A stretch of DNA of 64,000 bases from positions 7,776,953 to 7,840,952 of the forward strand of contig NC_088324.1 in assembly GCF_910592395.1 (NCBI RefSeq). Direction: 5' to 3'. The notes under the pieces are model-generated. The model was not told where the DNA came from, ran no database searches, and saw only the letters and a program-made list of their open reading frames with translations. The stretch comes from Lineus longissimus (Eukaryota > Nemertea > Pilidiophora > Heteronemertea > Lineidae). The position numbers were made by a program, and so were the translations under genes. Positions 24,601-34,900 of the stretch are shown in pieces; the first letter of the stretch is position 1, and each line of letters begins with the position of its first letter.

Positions 24601-25123
24601 AAATCTTTCAAATTTTAAATTTCGCGCTGACGATCGTAGCTCAATAGGCAGCGGCTTCAATGGAATCGGTCTTATTCCAATACATTGTAAACAATCTTCT
24701 ACAGTCTTTTTCATAGTGATGGGGCTATTGATGGAGTGCCTCGTGGAGACAGTTCCTCTGGGGATGAAGACATGCACCCCCCTTCTGAGAAATCCTGGGA
24801 AATTCTGCATGTAGGAACTCCATTGTCAGTTGTTTGGCGCTCGTGAATATTTTATGCTGCAAAAACTTTGTGTTCTACAGCAGGTTGTCTACGGTGTGCA
24901 TCATCCGATTGTAATCCTTTCTTTTCCACAGGTTGGCCTCGCTGTCGTCAATGGACAGCTCATGGCGATAGGAGGTTTCGACGGCACAACGTATCTCAAG
25001 ACAATCGAGGTGTATGACCCGGAGCAGAACTGTTGGAAGCTCTACGGCGGCATGAATTACAGGCGGTTGGGAGGTGGGGTCGGGGTGGTCCGGATGCCGC
25101 AGCACGAGACACACCTTTGGTAG
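18632..25123 (+). CDS. KLHL20: Kelch-like protein 20, BTB-BACK-Kelch E3 adaptor
   Basis: Eight coding exons: 18632-19201, 19773-19931, 20285-20495, 21694-21877, 22263-22406, 22835-22968, 24127-24335 and 24932-25123. They sum to 1803 nt, 600 residues plus stop; vertebrate KLHL20 has about 609. Residues about 45-150 form the BTB domain ([12 protein letters not shown], then [18 protein letters not shown]), which binds Cullin-3. The BACK domain follows to about residue 270, then six Kelch blades with repeated YAVGG and ER/EKYDP motifs, ending MPQHETHLW. Near-identity to the vertebrate protein over the BTB, linker ([20 protein letters not shown]) and Kelch parts makes this KLHL20 rather than another KLHL. 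The family role is substrate adaptor of a CUL3-RBX1 ubiquitin ligase, for example for DAPK. Oddities: exon 3 is preceded by degraded copies of its own acceptor region, and the exon 6 donor is built from a MITE terminus. Divergent neighbour of ANKRD45. Confidence 0.97.
19947..20085 (+). mobile_element. 178-bp pogo-like MITE, copy 6 (3' truncated)
   Basis: Begins cagtggaacctcccttagcg 15 nt downstream of the KLHL20 exon 2 donor and breaks off after aaggacagcactg. Confidence 0.8.
20095..20284 (+). repeat. Degenerate copies of the KLHL20 exon 3 acceptor region
   Basis: Three acceptor-like blocks (atttttag before 20111, attttaag before 20181, attttcag before 20221) are each followed by sequence like the first bases of exon 3 (gtgcttcaacatgtgcggtt). 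Two also carry the ttgccctt.atgagcc block of the exon. Only the fourth, at 20285, keeps the reading frame. Confidence 0.6.
21935..22165. mobile_element. SINE-like repeat in KLHL20 intron 4
   Basis: Contains gtagcgcttttcactgtgct, tgttacccagcgg and a tRNA-promoter-like region (cgaatccgagacctcacgat ... gttgtgccaacgcgc). These are typical pieces of an invertebrate tRNA-derived SINE. Boundaries are approximate. Confidence 0.45.
22579..22806 (+). mobile_element. Pogo-like MITE, copy 7 (diverged, longer)
   Basis: Recognisable by tagtggaa, cacctctctagtaaggacac and aaattggttgttgccattca, but with internal duplication and many changes. Its right end lies about 28 nt before the KLHL20 exon 6 acceptor. 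Confidence 0.65.
22972..23149 (+). mobile_element. 178-bp pogo-like MITE, copy 8, at a splice donor
   Basis: Full-length copy flanked by TA (22970-22971 and 23150-23151). The left TA is bases +2 and +3 of the KLHL20 exon 6 donor, so the donor reads GTACAG with CAG supplied by the MITE. Confidence 0.9.
23670..23847 (+). mobile_element. 178-bp pogo-like MITE, copy 9
   Basis: Full-length copy with TA at 23668-23669 and 23848-23849, in KLHL20 intron 6 about 0.5 kb after copy 8. It shows the usual family sequence and is away from exons. Confidence 0.9.
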
Positions 25124-26090
25124 CAGTTAAAGTACCTGATGGGGTAAGGGCTGGTCTCAAAGTTGATCGAAGCTGAGTTATACAAGGCATTTTAATCCAC
25201 TTGTTTCTGTCCTATGGAAAGGAAATGTTGCGAGCAATTTTACCAAGGGACAGTTCGAAGTTTGGGTGCAACCTTATGATAATGTGTGCAAAAACTGTCT
25301 AGATAAAGGAATTATTCGACGAATATTATTCGCCAACCTGAGGATGGGCAAGATAAGTTGGGCGAATTGTGTTCTCCAGCCACATGGAAAAGGTTAACCC
25401 ATTTGTTGGCCCAACAAAAAAAGGATGTCCTTCTCAGCTTCAGTCAAGTTTAAGAGGACCCCTCAGGCAATACCAAATCTTCTTTTCTGTTCATCAGAAT
25501 TAGCCCTATTGCCAAGTTTGTAAGATATTAAGTAGCACAACTATTTTATTTTGATGTTTGAAGGGAAAAAAAGTTCAATGGCAAACACAAACAGCCATTT
25601 TGAGGGGAAAAATTGTTGTAATGTAAAGTACAGTGGTACAATTATAGGCTTTACTGCGTTGAAAAGTGTTGGTTGTACACATCAATGCACACGAGTTATA
25701 ATTGTATCAGGGCTATCATTGTACCTCCTAACCATACTAGAAACTCTACAGTCCAAATTGAAAAGTGCAGATTGGCTAATGTCTTCAGAACAATTGCATG
25801 AACTTGCCGAGTTGAAAATTCTGTTAAACTTGGAATTTAGTTGGTGTGACCTTGATTATAGAGGATACCCCATCATAAGGACAACTCTTGTCATGCTGGC
25901 TGTAGCAGTAGGCGCTAGAACTCCTACAGTCTCATGTCACTCCAATAATGTTCATGGAGTTTAATAATGTCACAGTTGTGCTTAATTCACAAAGAGATTT
26001 TGAAGAGTAGATAGGGCATGAAAATAAATAGTACTCTTTCAATGTGATAGGTGGCAAAGTTTCAGAGATGAGGTGAAGTTTTGTTATATA
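25124..26090. other. KLHL20 3' flank, probably 3' UTR
   Basis: No second gene is seen. An AATAAA lies at about 26021, which would give a 3' UTR near 0.9 kb if used; this is a guess from position only. Confidence 0.35.
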
Positions 26091-26097
26091 AGTGAGA

Positions 26098-26480
26098 TAG
26101 CTTCGTAGCCTAGTGGTTAACACTGCTGGCTGCCACGCAATAGGGCCCGGGAGAACCCAGGATTGTATTCCTGGATGAACCGGCATTGCTTTTCGAGGAA
26201 TTAAAATTCCTAGCTCTTCACAGTCCTTTGAATGAGACTTAAAACAGAGGTTCCTTGTATCTGGTGTCTATGCGAGGGCAGGTTACAGACCCCACCAAGT
26301 GAGAAACAGGAGTTGCTGCGTGGCCTAAACCTCTCGCCGAAGTCGGATTCACTGGGCCAATAAATTCAATTGGTGCATAACCGTAGTGTCGCGCATAAAT
26401 GCTCATCCTGCCTTGGAGGAGGAATACTCCCTGGAGGAAATCACCTCCAAGTGCCGAGCGAACGCTGAAGAAGTTAAATA
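26098..26480 (+). mobile_element. tRNA-derived SINE, near full length
   Basis: The 5' end is tRNA-like, with an A-box (tagcctagtggttaac at 26107) and a degenerate B-box (aggattgtattcc). A family-specific body (gaagtcggattcactgggcc, gcataaccgtagtg) and a tail with cgctgaagaagttaaataag follow. Partial copies occur at 1-205, 13590-14045 and near 43575-43640. Confidence 0.75.
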
Positions 26481-26530
26481 AGTAGATAGTCCAAGACCAG
26501 ATAATATTGTAGTGACCTTGGTGAATGAAT

Positions 26531-26648
26531 GGGTGATATGAATAAAGACTAGCAAATGCTTTTACTTCAATTTTGTACTGAAAGGCCTAGTGTATATGTA
26601 CATGAAGTTTTAGATAAAAGCATTTGCTAGTCTTTATTCATATCACCC
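26531..26648. mobile_element. 118-bp palindromic MITE, copy A
   Basis: Long inverted arms gggtgatatgaataaagact + agcaaatgctttta around a short centre containing aaggcctagtgta. A sister copy lies at 28309-28412. Confidence 0.85.
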
Positions 26649-26953
26649 AGTGTCTCCCATCCCGTGGACATCCAAGTTCAGCTGATGATAAACTCATTGG
26701 CATCATCGGCAGAATAACGCAATAGAATATTAAAGGATATCGCATGGCACGATATCGCAAATGGTGTGACGTGATTTGTCCACATACTAATGAAGTATAT
26801 ATATGGGGTGTGCCAAAACCCTAAGGTTACTCTGTAAAAATTTTCGATCTTCTTCTTCTCGTTCACTAGACAGTCAACTTCGATCTGATGATCAACTCCG
26901 CGCTTCTCTGGAGCTGTTCTTTGTCTTTGTACAGCTGGTTTTGTAGGCAAGTA

Positions 26954-27114
26954 CCTCTGGAACCTCCCTAAGCGGACACCTCTCTATTAAGGACAGTAGT
27001 TTTGGTCCCAAATTGGTTATTTACATTCAAGTTGACCTCTCGAATCAGGCCACCTCTCTATTAAGGACAGCATTTGTTGGCCCCAAGTGTATCCTTAGTA
27101 GAGAGGTTCTACTG
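26954..27114 (+). mobile_element. Pogo-like MITE, copy 10
   Basis: Slightly deleted copy, with TA on both sides (26952-26953 and 27115-27116), intergenic between KLHL20 and cenH3. Confidence 0.85.
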
Positions 27115-27293
27115 TACATCATTTTTGTCACCAAGGGGAACAACTAGCTTCGTCATCTGATGTATAATCTAATTTATATCGTGTACAGTTATGATAAATA
27201 TAATGGTACGGTACTTGTACATAATAAATAGCTCAATATCATGAATTATGTGTGTTATTTTTTGGATGGGTTTTGTTTGTTTAACCCTTGACC

Positions 27294-27500
27294 CTAAAGG
27301 AATCGACAATGTTTCATTTGTTCTGTCATCACATCTCCCGTAAGGACAGCTTGGTTGTGACAGTCTATTCTGTCATATCGTCTCCCGTATGGACTAAGTT
27401 GTGACATGGTCTGTCCTACAACATCATCTCCAAAAAAATAAGACTGCCTGGCAGTGGCTGTGACATTGTCTGTTCTTTCATATAATCTCTTGCATGTATA
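27294..27500. repeat. Degenerate about 50-bp repeat (ggttgtgacat)
   Basis: Units contain tgtcatatc(g)tctcccgtatgg and (g)gttgtgaca(t)(g)gtctgt. Further units lie at 28180-28300 and 28430-28500 on the other side of the MAM-like exon, so the array looks interrupted. Similar words recur near 60235, 60390 and 60475. Confidence 0.55.
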
Positions 27501-27831
27501 TATGTATGTATACACGTATTGACCACAACGAATGACTTTTTTGTCTTTTGAGACCTTGAATACTAAATGATATTAGAAGTAATGACAATACACCTTCTTT
27601 ACATGCATGATTGAAGTTATAGATTTATAATCTTGTTTGATTAGTCTGTCTGTACAGAGATAGTCTGCATTACTAAGCTGCATCCAAGCGGATATCTTGA
27701 CAGTAGATTAGGCTGTAAGTCCACAGGTGGTGAAGAGAGTTTTGAAGGGACAACTTTGGCATAAGATAAGGTGGTCAAGGGGATAATACCTCTGCACGCC
27801 ACCATGCGCAGCCACTTGTAGTATCACATGT

Positions 27832-28058
27832 TCAACAAAGGTGAAATCTTAAGTACATGTATGTGCAATAAATGCATGTAAGCTGTGTGCGTTGTTTAGA
27901 TATTTTGACAGAAAATATTCCAACACAAAAATCATTGAAATGAGAAATTATCATTGGCCGACTCGTAGGCCCGTTTGTTCTTGACCAGGTGAAGTCGCCA
28001 CTTGGATCGTGTGACCAGTAACACAAACCATCTTCATAATCACACTTATATCTATCAA
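27832..28058 (-). pseudogene. Orphan MAM-domain exon or fragment
   Basis: A minus-strand open stretch after a good acceptor (CAG at 28059-28061) begins in phase 1 with DRYKCDYEDGLCYWSHDPSG then DFTWSRTNGPTSRP, the start of a MAM domain (extracellular adhesion module). After about 35 residues the match is lost and I see no convincing donor, though a weak GT lies near 27971. No other MAM or partner exon was recognised between KLHL20 and cenH3, both of which are complete. It is therefore either a broken gene remnant or one exon of a gene whose other exons I missed. Degenerate GGTTGTGACAT repeats flank it on both sides. The left boundary given is that of the open frame, not of a proven exon. Confidence 0.5.
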
Positions 28059-28308
28059 CTGAAACAAAGAAAAGTATGAAAAAAATCTTATCGAAACAAT
28101 GCGGCCATTTCTTCCTCATTAATTTAGATATGCATGTATATGTACTATTGTCATATCATTCAGACGCTGGTTGATACAAACTGCATGGTTGTGACATACA
28201 TGGTCTATTTTGTCTTCCATATGGAATGCTTGGTTGTGACATAATCTGTTCTTTCAAGTCTTCTCCCAGAACCATATGGATTGCTTGGTTGTGTTATTTG
28301 CAAATATG

Positions 28309-28412
28309 AATAAAGCAGCAAATGCTTTTACTTCAATTTTGTACAGAAGGCCTAGTGTAAATGTACATGGAGTTTTAGATAAAAGCATTTGCTAGTCTTT
28401 ATTCATATCACT
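28309..28412. mobile_element. Palindromic MITE, copy B
   Basis: Same family as 26531-26648 (arms atatgaataaag ... agcaaatgctttta), with a small deletion in the left arm. Confidence 0.8.
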
Positions 28413-28499
28413 CACTGTTTCTTTTATTATGGCCCGCTTGGTTGTGACGATGTCTGCTCTATCATAAATGGTCTCCCATGGACTAATGGTATTAGGTTA

Positions 28500-29212
28500 T
28501 CATAACTGACGCAAGAATTCATGAAAATTGGTTATAATGGAACTATTTATTAATACAATATAAAATATAGACACATATGTACAGACAATCATTTCAATGA
28601 AAATGCCAACAAAAGGAAATTATTTCCCGTTATGCAAGATTCCAGCCAAACATTCTATTTTAAACTGACTTATTGAGAGCAACTGCCCCACCAAGCATGG
28701 TCAGCTCTACCGGGCGTGATTTTTTTCCAAGGTTCTCTGGTTTCCCTAAGCAATGCCTGGTGTTTTATCCGGGCTCTTCCCCCTGCCTTTCTTCACAAGT
28801 GGCCAATGCATTTCACTTTAAAGCAGGATGCTACACCCTGCCTGTTTGGGCTGTGGCTTTTCTGCCCTGGCTTTCACGTGTCTAACTGCAAAACTATCAA
28901 AGCTGATACCGTTCCATTTAAATTTCATGAGTGAGAACCGGTACTCATTGCATCTGTATTGCAACTGATCAAAGGATAAAATATAAGATATCTGCACCTG
29001 CCGCACATATGAATCACTTTTTTTCAACCACCATGCAACAGAGGACTTAAAAATAAAAACATGCTTTTAAAAGTGGAACTGCTCATAGCAGTTCTTCATT
29101 ACTTGCCTAAAATGGAATAAACACAACAAGCTCAATGATAGCCATTTTGTATAAAAGAGGGCAATATGTACATTACATGTATATCCTACAAGTACATATA
29201 GAAATACTTCGA
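28500..29212. other. No gene seen
   Basis: AT-rich intergenic sequence between KLHL20 and cenH3, without coding or repeat structure that I can support. Confidence 0.4.
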
Positions 29213-29315
29213 AGTGGTTGTTTCCATTCAATTTGACCTCTCTGATCAGGACACCTCTCTATTAAGGACAGCATATGTCAGTCCCAAGGGTGTCCTTAAT
29301 GGGGAGGTTTCACTG
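29213..29315 (+). mobile_element. Pogo-like MITE, copy 11 (5' truncated)
   Basis: Only the right half is present, from gtggttgtttccattcaatt to ggaggtttcactg followed by TA. Confidence 0.8.
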
Positions 29316-29627
29316 TAGTTTGGGAACGTGGTCTAATTTTACAAGGTGGTTGAAATATTCCCTGTTATTTGGTCTTGTAATACATGTACATACAATGCGT
29401 ACATTCAAGCATTGTAGTTCTCTAGCACACTTGGGGTCACAAACAGCCCAGGTTGGCAATGTAACCAACAGTCTCCAGTGATATACATGTAGTAAAGACA
29501 ACCACAGTCTACAACTTAATCTGGCCCACCTTGTTCACAGTCTATAGTTTCCCTTTAAAACTGTCAACCATCTACAATTGCTGGGTGCAAAATAACATAA
29601 ACGGTCTTCAGCGTGTTTTGTCCGTCC

Positions 29628-31429
29628 CTAAAATCCGATGCCGTCTGCTCTGCCTCGTATTCTTCGAGCCAGATAAATATCCCGTGGCATAAGTGTCACC
29701 CGTTTTGCATGCAAAGCACAGAGATTTGCGTCCTCGAAAAGATGAACCAAGTAGGCCTCTGCAGCCTCCTGTAAGGCTAGGATAGCCATCGATTGCCACA
29801 TCAACGGACCAGTGGAGTAGAACTCCATCGCAACTTCTCTGACCTGAAACAAACATTGCAAGGTTTTACAGAGAAATAAGTACATGTATTGGCAGGAAAA
29901 AATAACACATTGGAAAGGTAAGGAATAACAGTTTCCCATGTTAATCAAAGGTTGCAGCTTTTTTTGTTATTCTTCAATGTAACCTTCACCGTCGGCGAGT
30001 TCAAAAGAAGATTAAAAACCAAACTATTTGAACAGTGTTTTTGATAAGCGCAGCTGAGCAATTTTTCTAATTGGATTTTGCGCTATATAAATGCTATTTG
30101 TATATGTATATGTATGTAACCTATCGGATGGCCTAGTGGTTATGATGTCCGCCTTGTGAACAGAACGTCGGAAGGTTCGAGGCCCGCTGGTAATGTCTTT
30201 TCGATGTGGCCAGTGGGTTAGCCGCCAGCTAGTTAAATATTGGGAACAAACTGCCATCTCGCCAGGCGTCTGGCATCAGAGTTAGGAGTTTGGAAGTAAC
30301 GAGTGTCCTACATATAAGCTAAAGCTGGCAGGCCCTTTCATATGGGATGACACTGTACTAAACAAAGATATATCGGTACTGTCATAGAAATCTTGTGGTC
30401 AAAAAGTGAAATTAAAAAAAAGGTGAGGCAGAAACTACCTCTGATACTGCCAGCTGACCACTATGGTTACTGGGCACAGATCTGTTGCTTGAACTTATTC
30501 ATTTCAGTGATGACAGCAAGACTTTCTGTCAAGTTCAAATGAAGCCCAGACTGGAAAGATTCCTTTGATTGAACACTTTATAAACTGAAAATGATACACA
30601 CCACTCTTGAAAACGGCAACTTTCGAATTAAAAGGTCTGTGCTCTTCTGATAATGCCGGATTTCTGCAAGTGCTCGAACTCCAGGGCGAAATCTTCTTTT
30701 CCCTGAAAGAAGAACATAAATGTACTGTATATGAAAAATGTTTCATTTTGCCAGGATTTAAGAGGGCAGGGTATTTTCGCCTTTTGATGAAAAAAGGCAG
30801 GGACCAGTTTTGGATGGCCTATAGGCATAAGGATGAAAAATTGTGCAACGAAGTCCGATTTGGAAATTTGCTTTGACTGTTAAGAGAACAAAGAGTTTAA
30901 GAAGCCAAATGTGTCTTAAGAAGACTTTTAAACCCTCACTTGTGGGTCAGAACATCAGGGATGTAACATCGTCTTCACCAGCAGTCGACACTGTACTGCA
31001 GCAAGTTTTAAAAATACACAACTGCAAAGTAGGAATAGGATGCTACTGGGTCCTATGTCAAATCCTGATGTGTTTCAAATGAGAGACATATTCAGAGATT
31101 ATTCATTTGCCAACACCCACTGCAACACCAGTTTGTCCAGTAGGATGTGACATTGTCTTCCGTTTTCACCTACTTTTGCCAAAATCTGCAACAAGCTTTG
31201 GTGCAGATCTTCTTCTTTCACTATGGCTATTGTTGTTAGGATCTTGATGTGAGGGCCCGGCCCTTCCCCTCCCAGCACTTGGGGGCGGCCTGGGAGGTAC
31301 ACTTCCACTCTTCTGTCTAACCCTGTCCCTCGAAGACGACGACGGCGTTCCTCGACGATTTGGGGAACGACTTTGTGCAGAAGTTCTGCTGGTGTTTGGC
31401 TTTGTAAGTTGCATCGCCGGCCGAACCAT
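29628..31429 (-). CDS. CENPA: Centromeric histone H3 variant (CENP-A/cenH3)
   Basis: Three minus-strand exons, 31174-31429, 30602-30702 and 29628-29843, join in frame to give 190 residues. The N-terminal tail of about 90 residues is rich in Ser, Arg and Pro and unlike canonical H3. It is followed by a [20 protein letters not shown] segment (alpha-N helix) and [21 protein letters not shown] (alpha 1). Loop 1, YSTGPLMW, is two residues longer than KTDLRF of H3, the hallmark of CENP-A proteins, and helix 2 continues [20 protein letters not shown]. The C-terminus [12 protein letters not shown] extends past the normal H3 end, as in CENP-A (vertebrate ends in EEGLG). It would replace H3 in centromeric nucleosomes and mark kinetochore position. 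Splicing and non-core replication-type structure also argue against a canonical H3 gene. The start ATG is the first that follows no other in-frame candidate except one 63 nt upstream, in an AT-rich leader. Divergent from TMEM175, 516 bp apart. Confidence 0.95.
29965..30105 (+). mobile_element. LINE 3' end remnant
   Basis: Short coding remnant ([17 protein letters not shown] then stop at about 30042) is followed by a LINE-type 3' UTR (gcgctatataaatgctattt and a gtatat tail). It lies in the cenH3 intron between exons 2 and 3. Confidence 0.7.
30128..30240 (+). mobile_element. tRNA-derived SINE head
   Basis: A-box tggcctagtggttat and B-box ggttcgaggcc lie about 40 bp apart, but the acceptor and anticodon stems do not pair as a working tRNA. 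It directly follows the LINE tail in the cenH3 intron. Confidence 0.55.
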
Positions 31430-31945
31430 CTTTATTGCATAAAAAACCTTATCTTTGCGAATGCTATAATGTTTATTCTTGCTAATGATCAAATATTTGA
31501 ATGTGATTTCATCTCAAAAGATGAGTTGGAGGCAAATAGTAAGAGAAATCGTTTGTGGACAAATTCATAAATCCCAGTTTTTTCATATACGCATGCGCAG
31601 ACTTGTACGCCCTCTGTCGGTAAATTCTGTAACCCAAGACACCTCGTTAACAGTGTTCTTGTGGGACTTTTACTTGCTAAATATCTTTGGTTTATTAATG
31701 TTTATGAGAGTTTAAACATGATATCAAATGTGTTCAATAATTAACAATGTTCGCACAGTCCAAATAGTGTGACAAAAAGTATGTACTACAACTAAATAAA
31801 AAGATAAAATATACAACTTTTTATTATTGGAATCCAGGTTGGGGGTTTCCAACTTTTGGTACTTCGTTGCAGTTGCTGCCCACAAAATAAAATCCCAATT
31901 TTAATTTTTTCATTTCCTGGGGAAATAGTGTCAATTTATTCAAAA
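31430..31945. promoter_or_regulatory. Shared cenH3/TMEM175 promoter region
   Basis: The 516-bp gap between two divergent start codons must hold both promoters or 5' UTRs. A cgcatgcgca palindrome at 31590-31599 matches the core of the NRF1 recognition site common in bidirectional housekeeping promoters. Function is inferred. Confidence 0.5.
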
Positions 31946-34900
31946 ATGGCAAGCATGGCGGGCTTAGGAGAGCTTAGTACAGGTGCCCTAGCCTCTTGTG
32001 GTCGAGTTGAAGCATATTCTGATGCCATTTTTTCCATTGTTGCCACTATAATGGTAAGAAAAAGATGCATACCCTGTAGTAGGCCTGGCTCAGTGGCTGT
32101 AGTGTAGAAGGCCTACCTAGTAGCATGGTGACTCGCCTGTACTGTATATAGGCAAGCTGGATGACAAATCATGCAATGTCCAGTCCAGCAGCCCCAGGCA
32201 TGCATGTGACACTGACATGACAGAATGTCGGATCAGATGACATTATGACAGACATTGACAGATGTCTGAAATGACAGGGCGGCCCAGAAAAAGTGTTTTT
32301 CACAATCACACACTTGGAGTTTGCTGTGCCCATGGCCATGAGTTGTCAAGTGCTGGTGAATTGAAGTTTAAGTAGGACATGAGGTGCTGCTATGCAAGTC
32401 ATCGGCAGCAAAATGGCTAAAAGTACCCAATTCTTTTTTCAGATATTGCCGATCGCTCACAGTGAAATTGAAGAAGATGCGGTTAGTTTTTCAGAATCTT
32501 ATTTCTTGTTTCTTCAATTATGATGGCTCTCAGTGTGTGTGTCGTGCAACAACCACAAGTGAGTGTAATGTTAGTGTTGTCGCGTCAGATGATGCGTGGG
32601 AAAGGAAGGGAATGCAGGGAGACTACCGATAAAGTAACAGCCCTTCTGACGGCCGATCAGGGGGGAGTTATCGGCGGTGAAGGATGGATATACGCACAAC
32701 GACGGTGGATTGGCACGTGTGAACCTGGCAACTTACTACCTGATTCAGTGTGATGTGATATAGCAAGACTAATTCTATTCATGCGCAAGTTTTTTCATCG
32801 TTGATTTTCTCTTTTTCAGGATCTCCGTGAATCATTAGTGAACATGATTCCAAAGTTGTTTGTCTACTTCGTTTCCTTCCTTCTCATCTGCTCGCTCTGG
32901 GCATCACATTGTTGGTAAGTCTACTTGTTCATTGTTGTCACCGGCTTCTGGGGTTCACCCTGGAGAATCAATACCCCTGATTGCCAAGAATCAGACAGGC
33001 CTTCCAGTTTGCTGAGCTGGTCTGTCCTGGGAAAGGAAAAGTCTATCCAATAATCTAGTGTTTATTCAAGATAACATACAGTAGAACCACACTTTTAAGG
33101 ACACCCTCGGGACTGACAAGTGCTGCCCTTCATAGAGAGGTGTCCTGGTTATAGAGGTCAAATTGAATGATATTCTGGCCTAAAGACACGAAGGTCGAAG
33201 AAAAGCTGTGGGGAACACAGCCGGACCTTCGGGCGACAAGCCGCTTCATCTCCGCCACAGGACTGAGGTTATAGTTTTACTTAGGCAGGTTGAACACTGA
33301 AAAAGAAGAATGATAACAACCGAATTGGGACCAAAACTAGTGTCCTTAGTAGAGAGGTGTTCGCTAAGGGAGGTTCCACTGTACTTACTGCGTCGGGGAC
33401 GATTGCCGGTAATGTTCTTGTTGTTGTTTTGACGTCAGACGAGGATTTGCTCTGGTGTCAACACTGGGTCCATAAGAGTTCGGAGCCCGCACCTCATCCC
33501 CATCTTCATTTGAGTTGAGACCTGTCTGCCCTCTACACGTAGAAGTACCCTTGGACCAGCTTCCCTGTTGCCTTCTCTATGGTTGAGGTGTCTCCACTAA
33601 AGTCTGTGGATAAACAACTGGTTAAGTTTTTCTTCAGGTTATTTGAGACGATAGAAAAAACAGATGAAGTTATTCTCATGCTGAATCTGGTAAGTTTCGA
33701 TAAATGTATCCCCCATAAATTGACTTAAAGGCGTAGTACTTTAATTGAACCAGCAAGTTACCCATCATCGATGTGTGTTTTTTGTTCGTCTATGCTCACT
33801 GGCGTCGTTAGGGATCGACATCCTGCATTAACGCGGTGATGTCATGATGTCATTTACGCGGTAGCCAATCGTGATCAGTTGTTAGGTGACGTCATAGACA
33901 ATCACAGACAGGAAAATCTTGCCTCTAATTTAGTAGTATGGATGTGTACCTTATCAATTGATGTAGAATTATGACCTATTCTATGTATTGATTGAGCAAA
34001 AAGAGAACCCAGTGCACATGCATAAATGTATCAACAGTGGTCAAAATGGGTGCACACTGGGCATGTGAAACTCTACATTGTCATTTGGTTTCTTTCCAGG
34101 GCCTAATGATGGTAGTCACATTTCTTCCGTATACAGTAAGTGATGTTTGTGTTTCAAATCTCACAATTATAGAGGAAATCAGAGAGGAAATATTTTCTAC
34201 ATGGTGGTCGTATTTCTTCCTTATACAGTAACTGATGTTGGTGCTTCAAATCTCAACATTTATAGAGTAAATGCTTGCTTTTGGTCAACATTTTTACACG
34301 ATTGGGGCATGGAAATCTGAGGTAATGAAGACCAATTCAAGCAGGGGTGGAATGACATCTTCCAATGATTCTAGTTCAGAACAAGCTCAGAGAATGGTGC
34401 TGATGCTGTTTGAATCTGGTGCACGGCAGGCACCATTTACATCACGTGACATCACAAGATGATTAATTATATCTTGCCGACATCTGTTGTGGCGGGGTGT
34501 GGCATTCACAAAGGCAAAAAAAAGATGACATGAATGATGTCTTCCTTGGGACGTCATTTTCACCAACATGACCAACATCAGTTTTTGGCGCCAAGCCCAG
34601 TCCCCTCCCCCCACTCGGCAAATATAAGAGGGCCAGTTCCCTGTTCGATTCCTTGGATTTGACTCTTGATTTTGATCTCTGCCTACTTGGGACTGAGTCC
34701 TGTAGACGTCAGAGGCTAAAACATCTGCACTGGCTTTCTTTTTCAGTTCACGCTGCTCGGTGACTTCGCTCAGGACCCACTGGCAATTATACTCTTCTGT
34801 TGTGCTGTGGTTTTAGTACAACTATTACAGGTAAGGTTGCGCCCTGCCGCTAAAAAATGTTTCCTGAAGAAAGGCCATTGTGATCAGGCTTAACCCTATA

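Noticed and set aside
30128-30200. Possible tRNA genes at 30128, 26098 and 56840
   Set aside because: A- and B-boxes are present but acceptor and anticodon stems do not pair; they fit tRNA-derived SINE heads.
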